Positions 31,058-39,657 of a stretch of 39,957 bases of DNA are shown here, piece by piece; positions within the stretch are counted from its first letter, which is position 1; each line of letters starts with the position of its first letter. Below the pieces are notes generated by a model, which saw only the letters and a list, made by a program, of their open reading frames with translations, ran no database searches and was not told the DNA's origin. The DNA lies in assembly GCA_018365265.1 (NCBI GenBank), contig JAGZKI010000019.1, positions 1 through 39,957 of the forward strand, written 5' to 3'. The position numbers were made by a program, and so were the translations under genes. Source of the stretch: Streptococcus parasanguinis. GTDB taxonomy: Bacteria > Bacillota > Bacilli > Lactobacillales > Streptococcaceae.

Positions 31058-33139
31058 ATGGCACGCGAATTTTCACTTGAAAAAACTCGTAATATCGGTA
31101 TCATGGCTCACGTCGATGCTGGTAAAACAACTACAACTGAGCGTATCCTTTACTACACTGGTAAGATTCACAAAATCGGTGAAACTCACGAAGGTGCGTC
31201 ACAAATGGACTGGATGGAGCAAGAACAAGAACGTGGTATCACTATCACATCTGCCGCTACAACAGCTCAATGGAAAGACACTCGTGTAAACATCATCGAC
31301 ACACCAGGACACGTGGACTTCACTATCGAAGTTCAACGTTCACTCCGCGTTTTGGACGGTGCTGTAACCGTTCTTGACTCACAATCAGGTGTTGAACCTC
31401 AAACTGAAACAGTTTGGCGTCAAGCAACTGAATACGGAGTTCCTCGTATCGTATTCGCTAACAAGATGGATAAAATCGGTGCTGACTTCCTTTACTCAGT
31501 AAGCACACTTCATGACCGTCTTCAAGCAAACGCTCACCCAATTCAATTGCCAATCGGTGCTGAAGATGACTTCCGCGGAATCATTGACTTGATCAAGATG
31601 AAAGCTGAAATCTATACTAACGACCTTGGTACAGATATCCTTGAAGAAGATATTCCAGCTGAATACCTTGAACAAGCTCAAGAATACCGTGAAAAATTGG
31701 TTGAAGCAGTTGCTGAAACTGATGAAGACTTGATGATGAAATACCTTGAAGGGGAAGAAATCACTAACGAAGAATTGAAAGCTGGTATCCGTAAAGCTAC
31801 AATCAACGTTGAGTTCTACCCAGTACTTTGTGGTTCTGCCTTCAAGAACAAAGGGGTTCAATTGATGTTGGATGCAGTCCTTGACTACCTTCCAAGCCCA
31901 CTTGATATCCCTGCAATCAAGGGTGTAAACCCAGATACAGACGAAGAAGAAGAACGTCCAGCATCTGATGAAGAGCCATTTGCAGCTCTTGCCTTCAAGA
32001 TCATGACTGACCCATTCGTAGGTCGTTTGACATTCTTCCGTGTTTACTCAGGTGTCTTGAACTCAGGTTCATACGTATTGAACACTTCTAAAGGTAAACG
32101 TGAACGTATCGGACGTATCCTTCAAATGCACGCCAACACTCGTAAAGAAATCGAAACAGTTTACTCTGGAGATATCGCTGCTGCCGTTGGTTTGAAAGAT
32201 ACTACAACTGGTGACTCATTGACAGATGAAAAAGCAAAAATCATCCTTGAATCAATCGAAGTTCCAGAACCAGTTATCCAATTGATGGTTGAGCCTAAAT
32301 CTAAAGCAGACCAAGACAAGATGGGTATTGCCCTTCAAAAATTGGCTGAAGAAGATCCAACATTCCGCGTTGAAACAAACCCTGAAACTGGTGAAACAGT
32401 TATCTCTGGTATGGGTGAGTTGCACTTGGATGTCCTTGTTGACCGTATGAAACGTGAATTCAAGGTTGAAGCTAACGTTGGTGCTCCTCAAGTATCTTAC
32501 CGTGAAACATTCCGCGCTTCTACACAAGCACGTGGATTCTTCAAACGTCAATCTGGTGGTAAAGGTCAGTTTGGTGATGTTTGGATCGAATTCACTCCAA
32601 ACGAAGAAGGTAAAGGATTCGAGTTCGAAAATGCGATCGTCGGTGGTGTGGTTCCACGTGAATTCATCCCTGCAGTAGAAAAAGGACTTCAAGAATCTAT
32701 GGCGAACGGTGTTCTTGCTGGTTACCCAATGGTTGACGTGAAAGCTAAGCTTTACGATGGTTCATACCACGATGTCGACTCATCTGAAACTGCCTTCAAG
32801 ATCGCTGCATCTCTTGCACTTAAAGAAGCTGCTAAGACTGCACAACCAGCTATCCTTGAACCAATGATGCTTGTAACCATCACAGTTCCTGAAGAAAACC
32901 TTGGGGATGTTATGGGTCACGTAACTGCTCGTCGTGGACGTGTAGATGGTATGGAAGCACACGGTGCAAGCCAAATCGTTCGTGCTTATGTGCCACTTGC
33001 TGAAATGTTCGGTTACGCTACTGTCCTTCGTTCTGCAACTCAAGGACGTGGTACCTTCATGATGGTATTTGACCACTACGAAGATGTACCAAAATCAGTA
33101 CAAGAAGAAATCATTAAAAAAGCTAAAGGTGAAGCTTAA
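31058..33139 (+). CDS. fusA: Elongation factor G
   Basis: EF-G is the GTPase that drives translocation of tRNA and mRNA on the ribosome. The 693-residue length is typical. The P-loop AHVDAGKTTTTERIL lies at about residues 18-32, with the G2 region (RGITITSAATT), DTPGHVDF and NKMDKIGADF following. Domains II-V are complete up to the C-terminal EEIIKKAKGEA. AGGAGA precedes the ATG. Codon use is extremely biased, marking a highly expressed gene. It is a single-gene unit with promoter and terminator; no tuf gene follows, unlike the classic str operon. Confidence 0.98.
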   Translation: MAREFSLEKTRNIGIMAHVDAGKTTTTERILYYTGKIHKIGETHEGASQMDWMEQEQERGITITSAATTAQWKDTRVNIIDTPGHVDFTIEVQRSLRVLDGAVTVLDSQSGVEPQTETVWRQATEYGVPRIVFANKMDKIGADFLYSVSTLHDRLQANAHPIQLPIGAEDDFRGIIDLIKMKAEIYTNDLGTDILEEDIPAEYLEQAQEYREKLVEAVAETDEDLMMKYLEGEEITNEELKAGIRKATINVEFYPVLCGSAFKNKGVQLMLDAVLDYLPSPLDIPAIKGVNPDTDEEEERPASDEEPFAALAFKIMTDPFVGRLTFFRVYSGVLNSGSYVLNTSKGKRERIGRILQMHANTRKEIETVYSGDIAAAVGLKDTTTGDSLTDEKAKIILESIEVPEPVIQLMVEPKSKADQDKMGIALQKLAEEDPTFRVETNPETGETVISGMGELHLDVLVDRMKREFKVEANVGAPQVSYRETFRASTQARGFFKRQSGGKGQFGDVWIEFTPNEEGKGFEFENAIVGGVVPREFIPAVEKGLQESMANGVLAGYPMVDVKAKLYDGSYHDVDSSETAFKIAASLALKEAAKTAQPAILEPMMLVTITVPEENLGDVMGHVTARRGRVDGMEAHGASQIVRAYVPLAEMFGYATVLRSATQGRGTFMMVFDHYEDVPKSVQEEIIKKAKGEA

Positions 33140-33152
33140 TTTACCAATGCTT

Positions 33153-33183
33153 AAAAACTCTTCCCACTTTGGGAAGAGTTTTT
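33153..33183 (+). terminator. Rho-independent terminator after fusA
   Basis: AAAAACTCTTCCC (33153-33165) pairs perfectly with GGGAAGAGTTTTT (33171-33183) around five bases. The strongest terminator in the window. Confidence 0.93.
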
Positions 33184-33272
33184 GTTCGTTCCAAAAGTGA
33201 GTACAAGTAAAATAGCGCTTTTCCTATCGATCAAGACTTTGTGAAAAACTTTAATAAAAGAGGTGGTGATCT

Positions 33273-33314
33273 ATGATAAATCTTGCTTTTCGTTGGGAAA
33301 TAGTTGCTTTTTAA
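33273..33314 (+). CDS. Possible 13-residue mini-ORF upstream of gap
   Basis: ATG preceded by AGAGGTGGTGAT, a very good ribosome site, opens a 13-codon frame, MINLAFRWEIVAF. It overlaps the -35 of the gap promoter, so it would be translated only from a transcript starting further upstream; no clear promoter for that is visible. It is either a leader peptide, a remnant of a gene, or chance. Confidence 0.25.
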   Translation: MINLAFRWEIVAF

Positions 33315-33332
33315 TGCAATAAAGTATATAAT
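33304..33332 (+). promoter_or_regulatory. Promoter of gap
   Basis: TTGCTT (33304-33309), 17 bases, TATAAT (33327-33332). The leader of about 80 bases ends with AAGGAGGAAATCACGA before the ATG. Confidence 0.75.
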
Positions 33333-33418
33333 AGAGACTGTTAAAAGATGTTTGGCGCTGTGTCAAGTTACTCTTTTCACAAAAAATTTTTTTGATTTTC
33401 ATAAGGAGGAAATCACGA

Positions 33419-34429
33419 ATGGTAGTTAAAGTTGGTATTAACGGTTTCGGTCGTATCGGACGTCTTGCTTTCCGTCGTATCCAAAACGTAGAAGGTGTTG
33501 AAGTTACACGCATCAACGACCTTACAGATCCAGTTATGCTTGCACACTTGTTGAAATACGATACAACTCAAGGTCGTTTCGACGGTACTGTGGAAGTTAA
33601 AGAAGGTGGATTCGAAGTTAACGGTAAATTCATTAAAGTTTCCGCTGAACGTGATCCAGAACAAATCGACTGGGCTAACGACGGTGTAGAAATCGTTCTT
33701 GAAGCAACTGGTTTCTTTGCTACTAAAGCAGCTGCTGAAAAACACTTGCATGCTGGTGGTGCTAAGAAAGTTGTTATCACTGCTCCTGGTGGATCAGATG
33801 TTAAAACAGTCGTATTTAACACTAACCACGATATTCTTGATGGTACTGAAACAGTTATCTCAGGTGCTTCATGTACTACAAACTGCTTGGCTCCAATGGC
33901 TAAAGCTCTTCAAGATAACTTCGGTGTTGTTGAAGGATTGATGACTACTATCCACGCTTACACTGGTGACCAAATGATCCTTGACGGTCCACACCGTAAA
34001 GGTGACCTTCGTCGTGCACGCGCTGGTGCTGCTAACATCGTTCCTAACTCAACTGGTGCTGCTAAAGCAATCGGTTTGGTTATCCCTGAATTGAACGGTA
34101 AATTGGACGGAGCTGCACAACGTGTTCCTGTTCCAACTGGATCAGTTACTGAATTGGTAGTTGTTCTTGACAAGAACGTTACTGTTGATGAAGTGAACGC
34201 AGCTATGAAAGCAGCTTCAAACGAATCATACGGTTACACTGAAGATCCAATCGTTTCTTCAGACGTTGTAGGTATGTCTTACGGATCATTGTTTGACGCA
34301 ACTCAAACTAAAGTTATTGACGTTGACGGTAAACAATTGGTTAAAGTTGTTTCATGGTATGACAACGAAATGTCTTACACTGCACAACTTGTTCGTACTC
34401 TTGAATACTTCGCAAAAATTGCTAAATAA
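33419..34429 (+). CDS. gap: Glyceraldehyde-3-phosphate dehydrogenase, glycolytic
   Basis: GAPDH makes 1,3-bisphosphoglycerate from glyceraldehyde 3-phosphate with NAD and phosphate. The 336-residue protein has the NAD-binding GINGFGRIGRLAFRR and the catalytic Cys152 in SGASCTTNC. The phosphate-site stretches are GAAKAIGLVIPELNGK and RVPVPTGSVTELV. The C-terminal SWYDNEMSYT is intact. AAGGAGG lies just before this ATG. An in-frame ATG at 33392 would include the ribosome site and is rejected. Streptococcal GAPDH is also found on the cell surface, but no export signal is visible. Codon bias is extreme. It stands two genes before pgk, the next glycolytic step. Confidence 0.98.
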   Translation: MVVKVGINGFGRIGRLAFRRIQNVEGVEVTRINDLTDPVMLAHLLKYDTTQGRFDGTVEVKEGGFEVNGKFIKVSAERDPEQIDWANDGVEIVLEATGFFATKAAAEKHLHAGGAKKVVITAPGGSDVKTVVFNTNHDILDGTETVISGASCTTNCLAPMAKALQDNFGVVEGLMTTIHAYTGDQMILDGPHRKGDLRRARAGAANIVPNSTGAAKAIGLVIPELNGKLDGAAQRVPVPTGSVTELVVVLDKNVTVDEVNAAMKAASNESYGYTEDPIVSSDVVGMSYGSLFDATQTKVIDVDGKQLVKVVSWYDNEMSYTAQLVRTLEYFAKIAK

Positions 34430-34444
34430 TTCATGCGTATGATG

Positions 34445-34470
34445 AGAGGAGGGAAACCTCCTCTTTTTTT
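34445..34470 (+). terminator. Rho-independent terminator after gap
   Basis: AGAGGAGG (34445-34452) pairs with CCTCCTCT (34457-34464) around GAAA, followed by a long T run. Confidence 0.92.
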
Positions 34471-34520
34471 GTACTTTTTTTAGGGCTTTCTCATCATATT
34501 ATAGGAATTGGCAAAATAGA

Positions 34521-34550
34521 TTGACAGTGCTAAATAGATTAGGGTATCCT
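34521..34550 (+). promoter_or_regulatory. Promoter of the endoglycosidase gene
   Basis: TTGACA (34521-34526) is a perfect -35; TATCCT (34545-34550) lies 18 bases later. The resulting leader of about 105 bases contains the cre site and a mini-ORF. Confidence 0.6.
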
Positions 34551-34581
34551 ATTCTTGATTGGAGATTTCTAATACAATAAA

Positions 34582-34596
34582 ATGAAAGCGATTACA
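34582..34596 (+). promoter_or_regulatory. CcpA-binding cre site
   Basis: ATGAAAGCGATTACA fits the consensus WTGNAANCGNWNNCW at every fixed position. It lies about 32 bases downstream of the -10, where CcpA would block elongation. This suggests catabolite repression of the endoglycosidase, as is known for many streptococcal glycan-degrading genes. Confidence 0.8.
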
Positions 34597-34616
34597 GTTC
34601 GTAGAGAAAGGAGCCA

Positions 34617-34667
34617 ATGGAAATCGCTCAAGAAAAAGAAAAAAACCATACAAGGAGGTCAAGATGA
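34617..34667 (+). CDS. Possible 16-codon leader ORF coupled to the endoglycosidase gene
   Basis: ATG preceded by AAAGGAG opens the frame MEIAQEKEKNHTRRSR. It ends in TGA overlapping the ATG of the next gene (ATGA), and it reads through that gene's AAGGAGG site. The layout suggests translational coupling. The peptide is polar, lysine/arginine-rich and not recognised. Confidence 0.35.
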   Translation: MEIAQEKEKNHTRRSR

Positions 34668-37600
34668 AAGGTCATCTATTTGAAAAGAAAGAACGATTTA
34701 GTATACGAAAATTCAGTGTGGGAGTTTGCTCCGCATTGATTGGGTTAGCATTTTTAGGAACAGGAGCTGTCTCTGCAGATGAGACAGTTTCTACTAGTGA
34801 ACAACCCTTAGAAACATCTTCAGTAGCGACAGAAGATGTCAATCATCTAGTGAGAGAAGCTGGCGTCTATACTGCAGATGCGGCCTTGCCTGCTGCAGAA
34901 ACGGAAAAACCAGTCGCAGAAGCGGTCGCTCCGGAGGCTAGTCCTACAAGTACAGAAGCTAGCTCGACAACTACAGATACTCCAGCTGTTTCAGAGACTG
35001 AAAAACCGAAAGCTGCTGCAGAAAAAGTGGCCGATTTACCAACCAATGAAGAAAAACAATTAAGACCCAAAGAAGTTAAGTTCGATACCTGGGACGATCT
35101 CTTGAAGTGGGAACCAGGAAAACGAGTGGATGACGATATGAACAGAGCAAGCGTTCCACTTGCGAGCCGCTTTCAAGGGAAACAAATTAATGAACAAGCC
35201 AACCCTGAAGCGAAGATCCAAGCGCTGTCAAACATGAACTCCAAAGCCAAGGATCATGCGTCTGTCGGCGGGGAAGAGTTTAAAGCCTATGCTTTTGATT
35301 ACTGGCAATATTTGGATTCCATGGTCTTTTGGGAAGGACTGGTTCCATCAGCAGATGTGATCGATGCAGCCCACCGAAATGGGGTTCCTATTTATGGAAC
35401 AATCTTTTATAACTGGTCTAGCAGCATCAAGGATCAAGAACATTTTGCAGAAACCTTGAAAGAAGATAGTGAAGGCTCTAAAACTTTCCCGATCGCTCGT
35501 AAATTAGTCGAACTTGCTAAGTACTATGGCTTTGATGGTTACTTTATCAACCAAGAAACGACTGGAAATCTTGTAGAACCATTAGGTCCAAAATTGAGAG
35601 ATTTCCTTCTTTATACCAAGGAATATGCGAAAAGTCTGAACTATCCGATTAAGTATTCTTGGTATGATGCTATGACCTATGAATATGGCCGTTACCATGA
35701 GAATGCGCTGGGAGAATACAACTACAATTTCATGCAGCCAGAAAATGGGGAAAATCCAGTGGATACCTTCTTTGCTAACTTTAACTGGGGCAAATCAGAA
35801 GTGGATTATTCCATCAGTACAGCTAAATGGATTCATCGGAATCCTTACGATGTTCTAGCTGGACTCGAGCTCCAAAAAGGTGGCTCTTATAAGACTAATG
35901 TAGACTGGAATGCCATTTTAGATGAACATGGCAAATTGCGTCTATCCCTTGGTCTTTATGCGCCTGATACGATTACAGGTCTAGGAAAGACTGGAGAAGG
36001 ATACCATACACATGAAGATCTATTCTGGACAGGTTTCCAAGGAGATCCGACTAAAGGAAAACCAGCAGACCAATCTTGGTACGGTATGTCCAATCTAGTA
36101 GTGGACAAAACTCCTATTACAAGTGAAGATTTCAATACTTCCTTTAATACTGGACACGGAAAACACTGGTTTGTGGATGGCAAGATTTCTAAAGAAGGGG
36201 AGTGGAACTACCGTTCTGTTTCTGGCTACCTTCCAACATGGCGTTGGTGGGTAGAGCATAGTGAGGATAGTGCGCCATTGAAAGGTCGTTATGATTTTGA
36301 TCAAGCCTACAATGGAGGAAATTCTCTAGCCTTTGAAGGAGATTTAAAAGCCAATAGCAGTCAAAATGTCATGCTCTATTCGACCAAGATTCCTGTGACA
36401 GAAACGACAAAATTGAGCGTCAGTCATAAAGGTGGGATCGGAGCAGCTGCCTGGGTAGCTGTTGCCACCAAAGAAGACTACTCTGAATACGAATGGAAAG
36501 AATTGACACCGAGTGCGGATTGGTCTACTCAAACCTTTGATTTGGGAAGTTTGGCTGGCAAGACCATTTATGCTGTGAAGATGTTCTTTGACCATGATAC
36601 GGATGTTAAAGACTACAAATTTAATCTCGGCCAATTGTCGATTACTTCAAACCAAGAGAAACCAGCGACTCCAGCAGAAGTATCCGTTCGAGCAAAACGC
36701 CTACAAAATGCGCAAGAAGCAGAAGCAGTCCTCAATTTTAAAGTGGTAGCAGATGCGGATTATTATGAAGTCTATGAAAAAGATGGCGATAATTGGCGTC
36801 TCTTAACAGGGTCTTCTGCGACAACCGTCTATCTACCAAAAGTTAGCCGTTCAGCAAGTGCTGAAGGAACCACTCAGGAACTCAAGGTTGTGGCAGTTGG
36901 AAAGAATGGTCAACGTTCAGATGCGGGAATCGTGGCCTTTGATTGGGGCATGACCGTGTCAGATACCAGTCTACCAAAAGCTTTAGCGCCAAACGTAGTC
37001 ATCGGAGCCAAAGTGATTGGTTCAAGCTTCCCAGATGCGGATGGGAGTGAAGGCATTGAAGGCATGTTAAATGGGACCATTACCAGTCTTTCAGATAAAT
37101 GGTCTTCTGCTCAATTGAGTGGAACCGTCGATATCCGTTTGACACAACCTCGGACCATTGTTCGTTGGGTCATGGACCATGCCGGTGCTGGTGGGGAATC
37201 TGTCGATGATGGCAAGATGAATACCCGTGACTTCGACCTTTACTACAAGGACGAAGCTGGTGAATGGAAGCTCGCTAAGGAAGTTCGTGGCAATAAAGCC
37301 CATGTGTCTGACATTACACTGGATCATCCGATCAAGGCTCAAGACTGGCGTCTCCATGTCATTACAGCAGATAATGGAACCCCATGGCAAGCCATCCGGA
37401 TTTACAACTGGAAGATGTATGAAAGTCTAGATACTGAGACGGTCAACATCCCGATGAAAAACGCTGCAGCACAAAATCTGGGCAATCATTTTGTCCAAGT
37501 CGGCTTTAAAGATGTCCCAGCTAATACTACTCTGACTCTTTATGCCGATAAAGAAGCCACTAGTCCAATTGCGACCATGACAGCCGATCAAGCTGGAAAT

Positions 37601-39454
37601 CTCATCTTTAAACCGCTCGCTTTTGAATCAACCCCATCTCTTCTATACTATCGCGCACAAGTTCCTGGTAAAGATATCAGTAATGTTTTGGCGATCGAAG
37701 TTCCAAAGAATGATAAAGAAATTGCGGGACTTCAATTTGAAGATGGCTTGACCAAGAAGGTCTACCGGGAAGGCGATGCCCTTTCCTTGAAAGGGGCGAC
37801 TCTCCGCGTTCATTATAAAGATGGCCAAGCAGATCAACTGGTCAACCTCACCAACTCAGGTGTAGAGATTCATGGATTTGACAGTAGCAAGCTGGGGGAA
37901 CAACACCTAGAAGTTTCTTACCTTGGTCAGAAATTAGATAAGACTCTCACTGTTTTTGTGGTCAGTGCAGAGGAAGCAGGTGAAAAAGCAGTTGCTGGTC
38001 TAGAATTGACCGACAAACCAAAAGTGGAATATATTGTCGGAGAAGCATTGGAGAAAGAAGGCGGACGCTTTACAGTTGTCTTTGATGATGAAACAACCGA
38101 AACGCACGCCTTGACAGATGAAGGTGTGGAAGTGACTGGCTTTGATACGACCAAGGAAGGTCGTCAAACCATCACGGTCCATTACAAAGGAGCTAGCACA
38201 AGCTTTGATGTCCTCGTCAATCCAAAACCAGCTCTCAACGATGAATACCTCAAGCAAAAATTGGCTGAAGCTGAAGCTGCAAAAGCCAAAGTAGACTTTA
38301 CTTTTGCCAGTCCTGAAGTTAAAGAAGCTTTGCTGGCTGGAATGGCTGCTTCTGAAAAAGTCTTGAAAGAGCATGATACTAGCACACAAGATCAAGTCAA
38401 TGAGCAGTTGAACCAATTGACCGCTCTCTTGAAAGCCTTGGATGGTCAAGCTAATCTAACAAAAGAAAAAGAAGCTCTCTCTGCCCTAACAACAGAAGCG
38501 ACTGCTCTATTAGCAAGCAAGCCAAATCACCCTTCTGGTGAGGCTTTGCAGGCACTCTTGGAGAAAAATAAAGAACTCCTAGCTTCTTCAGAGCTCACTC
38601 CTGAAGCGCTTGAAACAGCTAAGACAGGTCTAGAGACCTTGATTGCGCTCCTGAAAGAAGATAAGCCGGCGGTCTTTGTAGACCCTGCGACTGGAGTCGA
38701 AGTTCAATTCTCTAACTTGGAGACTACTGCTATTAAGGGACTAAAAGTCGCGAAAGTTGAAGCCAATCAGGCAGAAAAAGAAGAGCTGAAGGGACGAGAA
38801 GCGACTATCTTTGATATCGAAGGAGTCGATGCAAGTGGTCAGGATGTCGATACCCAGCATCCATCCCTTGTGAAAATCCCTGTGGATAAGGATAAAGAAG
38901 TAGAGCAAGTTCTCTTCTTCCCAGAAGGTCAAGCTCCTCAATCCTTAGCCTTTGAGAGGGTTGGAGATGTGGTCATCTTTACAGCTCCTCACTTTACCCA
39001 CTATGCGATTGTCTATAAGCCAGCAAAAACGGAAGGACCAGATCAACCGATCCAACCAGAAGAACCGGCTAAACCAGATCAGCCTGTTCAACCAGCTCAA
39101 CCAAATCAACCAGTCCAACCAGCTGTCCCAGTGACTCCGGATCCAGTTAATCCATTGAAGCCTACAGAGTCTTCTCAAGTGGATCAGTTGGCCCCAACGA
39201 CTTCTACTCAAGCGGGTCATCAAGAGGAAGAACACAAGGATATGGTTGATCAAGAGATCCATCAGTTGTTAAGTGCCCACCAAGGAGCGAACTCACAGCC
39301 AACGGTTCAGCAAGGAATAAAAGATGCAAGTAAAGAAAGTCAATCGGAACACCTACCAAATACGGCAAGCCTAGAAGCTTCCTTTGCAGCTGAAGCTGTT
39401 CTTCTAGCAGCCTTAGGCGGCTTCCTCTTGGCTGGTAAGAAGAAGGAAGAGTAA
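34664..39454 (+). CDS. Surface-anchored endo-beta-N-acetylglucosaminidase, GH85 (EndoD type)
   Basis: The enzyme cleaves the chitobiose core of N-glycans, releasing host glycans as nutrients. The 1596-residue protein begins with a YSIRK-type signal (FSIRKFSVGVCSALIG), cleaved near Ala38. A Thr/Ala/Pro-rich linker leads to the GH85 catalytic domain (about 160-530). This domain has YAFDYWQYLDSMVFWEG and the Asn-x-Glu pair Asn296/Glu298 in DGYFINQETTG. Beta-sandwich modules follow, one discoidin-like (about 775-920). Then come two Ig-like Big_3-type repeats (about 1019-1095 and 1109-1185), FIVAR-like helical modules (1192-1335), a beta module, and a Pro/Gln-rich wall spacer. The sorting signal at 1564-1568 is LPNTA instead of LPxTG, followed by a hydrophobic stretch and GKKKEE. 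Module limits are estimates. A GH85 gene next to pgk also occurs in pneumococcus, as I recall. Confidence 0.93.
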   Translation: MKGHLFEKKERFSIRKFSVGVCSALIGLAFLGTGAVSADETVSTSEQPLETSSVATEDVNHLVREAGVYTADAALPAAETEKPVAEAVAPEASPTSTEASSTTTDTPAVSETEKPKAAAEKVADLPTNEEKQLRPKEVKFDTWDDLLKWEPGKRVDDDMNRASVPLASRFQGKQINEQANPEAKIQALSNMNSKAKDHASVGGEEFKAYAFDYWQYLDSMVFWEGLVPSADVIDAAHRNGVPIYGTIFYNWSSSIKDQEHFAETLKEDSEGSKTFPIARKLVELAKYYGFDGYFINQETTGNLVEPLGPKLRDFLLYTKEYAKSLNYPIKYSWYDAMTYEYGRYHENALGEYNYNFMQPENGENPVDTFFANFNWGKSEVDYSISTAKWIHRNPYDVLAGLELQKGGSYKTNVDWNAILDEHGKLRLSLGLYAPDTITGLGKTGEGYHTHEDLFWTGFQGDPTKGKPADQSWYGMSNLVVDKTPITSEDFNTSFNTGHGKHWFVDGKISKEGEWNYRSVSGYLPTWRWWVEHSEDSAPLKGRYDFDQAYNGGNSLAFEGDLKANSSQNVMLYSTKIPVTETTKLSVSHKGGIGAAAWVAVATKEDYSEYEWKELTPSADWSTQTFDLGSLAGKTIYAVKMFFDHDTDVKDYKFNLGQLSITSNQEKPATPAEVSVRAKRLQNAQEAEAVLNFKVVADADYYEVYEKDGDNWRLLTGSSATTVYLPKVSRSASAEGTTQELKVVAVGKNGQRSDAGIVAFDWGMTVSDTSLPKALAPNVVIGAKVIGSSFPDADGSEGIEGMLNGTITSLSDKWSSAQLSGTVDIRLTQPRTIVRWVMDHAGAGGESVDDGKMNTRDFDLYYKDEAGEWKLAKEVRGNKAHVSDITLDHPIKAQDWRLHVITADNGTPWQAIRIYNWKMYESLDTETVNIPMKNAAAQNLGNHFVQVGFKDVPANTTLTLYADKEATSPIATMTADQAGNLIFKPLAFESTPSLLYYRAQVPGKDISNVLAIEVPKNDKEIAGLQFEDGLTKKVYREGDALSLKGATLRVHYKDGQADQLVNLTNSGVEIHGFDSSKLGEQHLEVSYLGQKLDKTLTVFVVSAEEAGEKAVAGLELTDKPKVEYIVGEALEKEGGRFTVVFDDETTETHALTDEGVEVTGFDTTKEGRQTITVHYKGASTSFDVLVNPKPALNDEYLKQKLAEAEAAKAKVDFTFASPEVKEALLAGMAASEKVLKEHDTSTQDQVNEQLNQLTALLKALDGQANLTKEKEALSALTTEATALLASKPNHPSGEALQALLEKNKELLASSELTPEALETAKTGLETLIALLKEDKPAVFVDPATGVEVQFSNLETTAIKGLKVAKVEANQAEKEELKGREATIFDIEGVDASGQDVDTQHPSLVKIPVDKDKEVEQVLFFPEGQAPQSLAFERVGDVVIFTAPHFTHYAIVYKPAKTEGPDQPIQPEEPAKPDQPVQPAQPNQPVQPAVPVTPDPVNPLKPTESSQVDQLAPTTSTQAGHQEEEHKDMVDQEIHQLLSAHQGANSQPTVQQGIKDASKESQSEHLPNTASLEASFAAEAVLLAALGGFLLAGKKKEE

Positions 39455-39500
39455 GTCTTCTAAAAGATTCTTTTGTTCACTTAAAAAGTCACTCTCAAAA

Positions 39501-39530
39501 AAACCTCTCTGGTGAAAACCAGAGAGGTTT
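39501..39530. terminator. Hairpin between the endoglycosidase gene and pgk
   Basis: AAACCTCTCTGGT (39501-39513) pairs perfectly with ACCAGAGAGGTTT (39518-39530) around four bases. On + the T-tract is only three bases; on the - strand a run of seven T follows. It may act in both directions. Confidence 0.75.
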
Positions 39531-39614
39531 GATCTTGTATTTAGAAGTGTCGTTCGGATCCTGTGAATTAGAGGGGAAAAGCATTGGATTTTTCTACCTC
39601 TTTTACAGCTTTTG

Positions 39615-39623
39615 TGATATAAT
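39615..39623 (+). promoter_or_regulatory. Extended -10 promoter of pgk
   Basis: TGATATAAT, an extended -10, 34 bases before the pgk ATG. The -35 is poor. Confidence 0.65.
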
Positions 39624-39657
39624 TATCATGTATTAAAAAAAGAAGGAGTCATATCTA

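Noticed and set aside
29986..33822. Several open frames on the - strand within rpsL, rpsG, fusA and gap
   Set aside because: They are shadows caused by the extreme codon bias of these highly expressed genes, which removes stops from the opposite strand.
34957..38449. Open frames on the - strand inside the endoglycosidase gene
   Set aside because: They lie wholly within a well-supported + strand gene and lack recognisable domains or ribosome sites.
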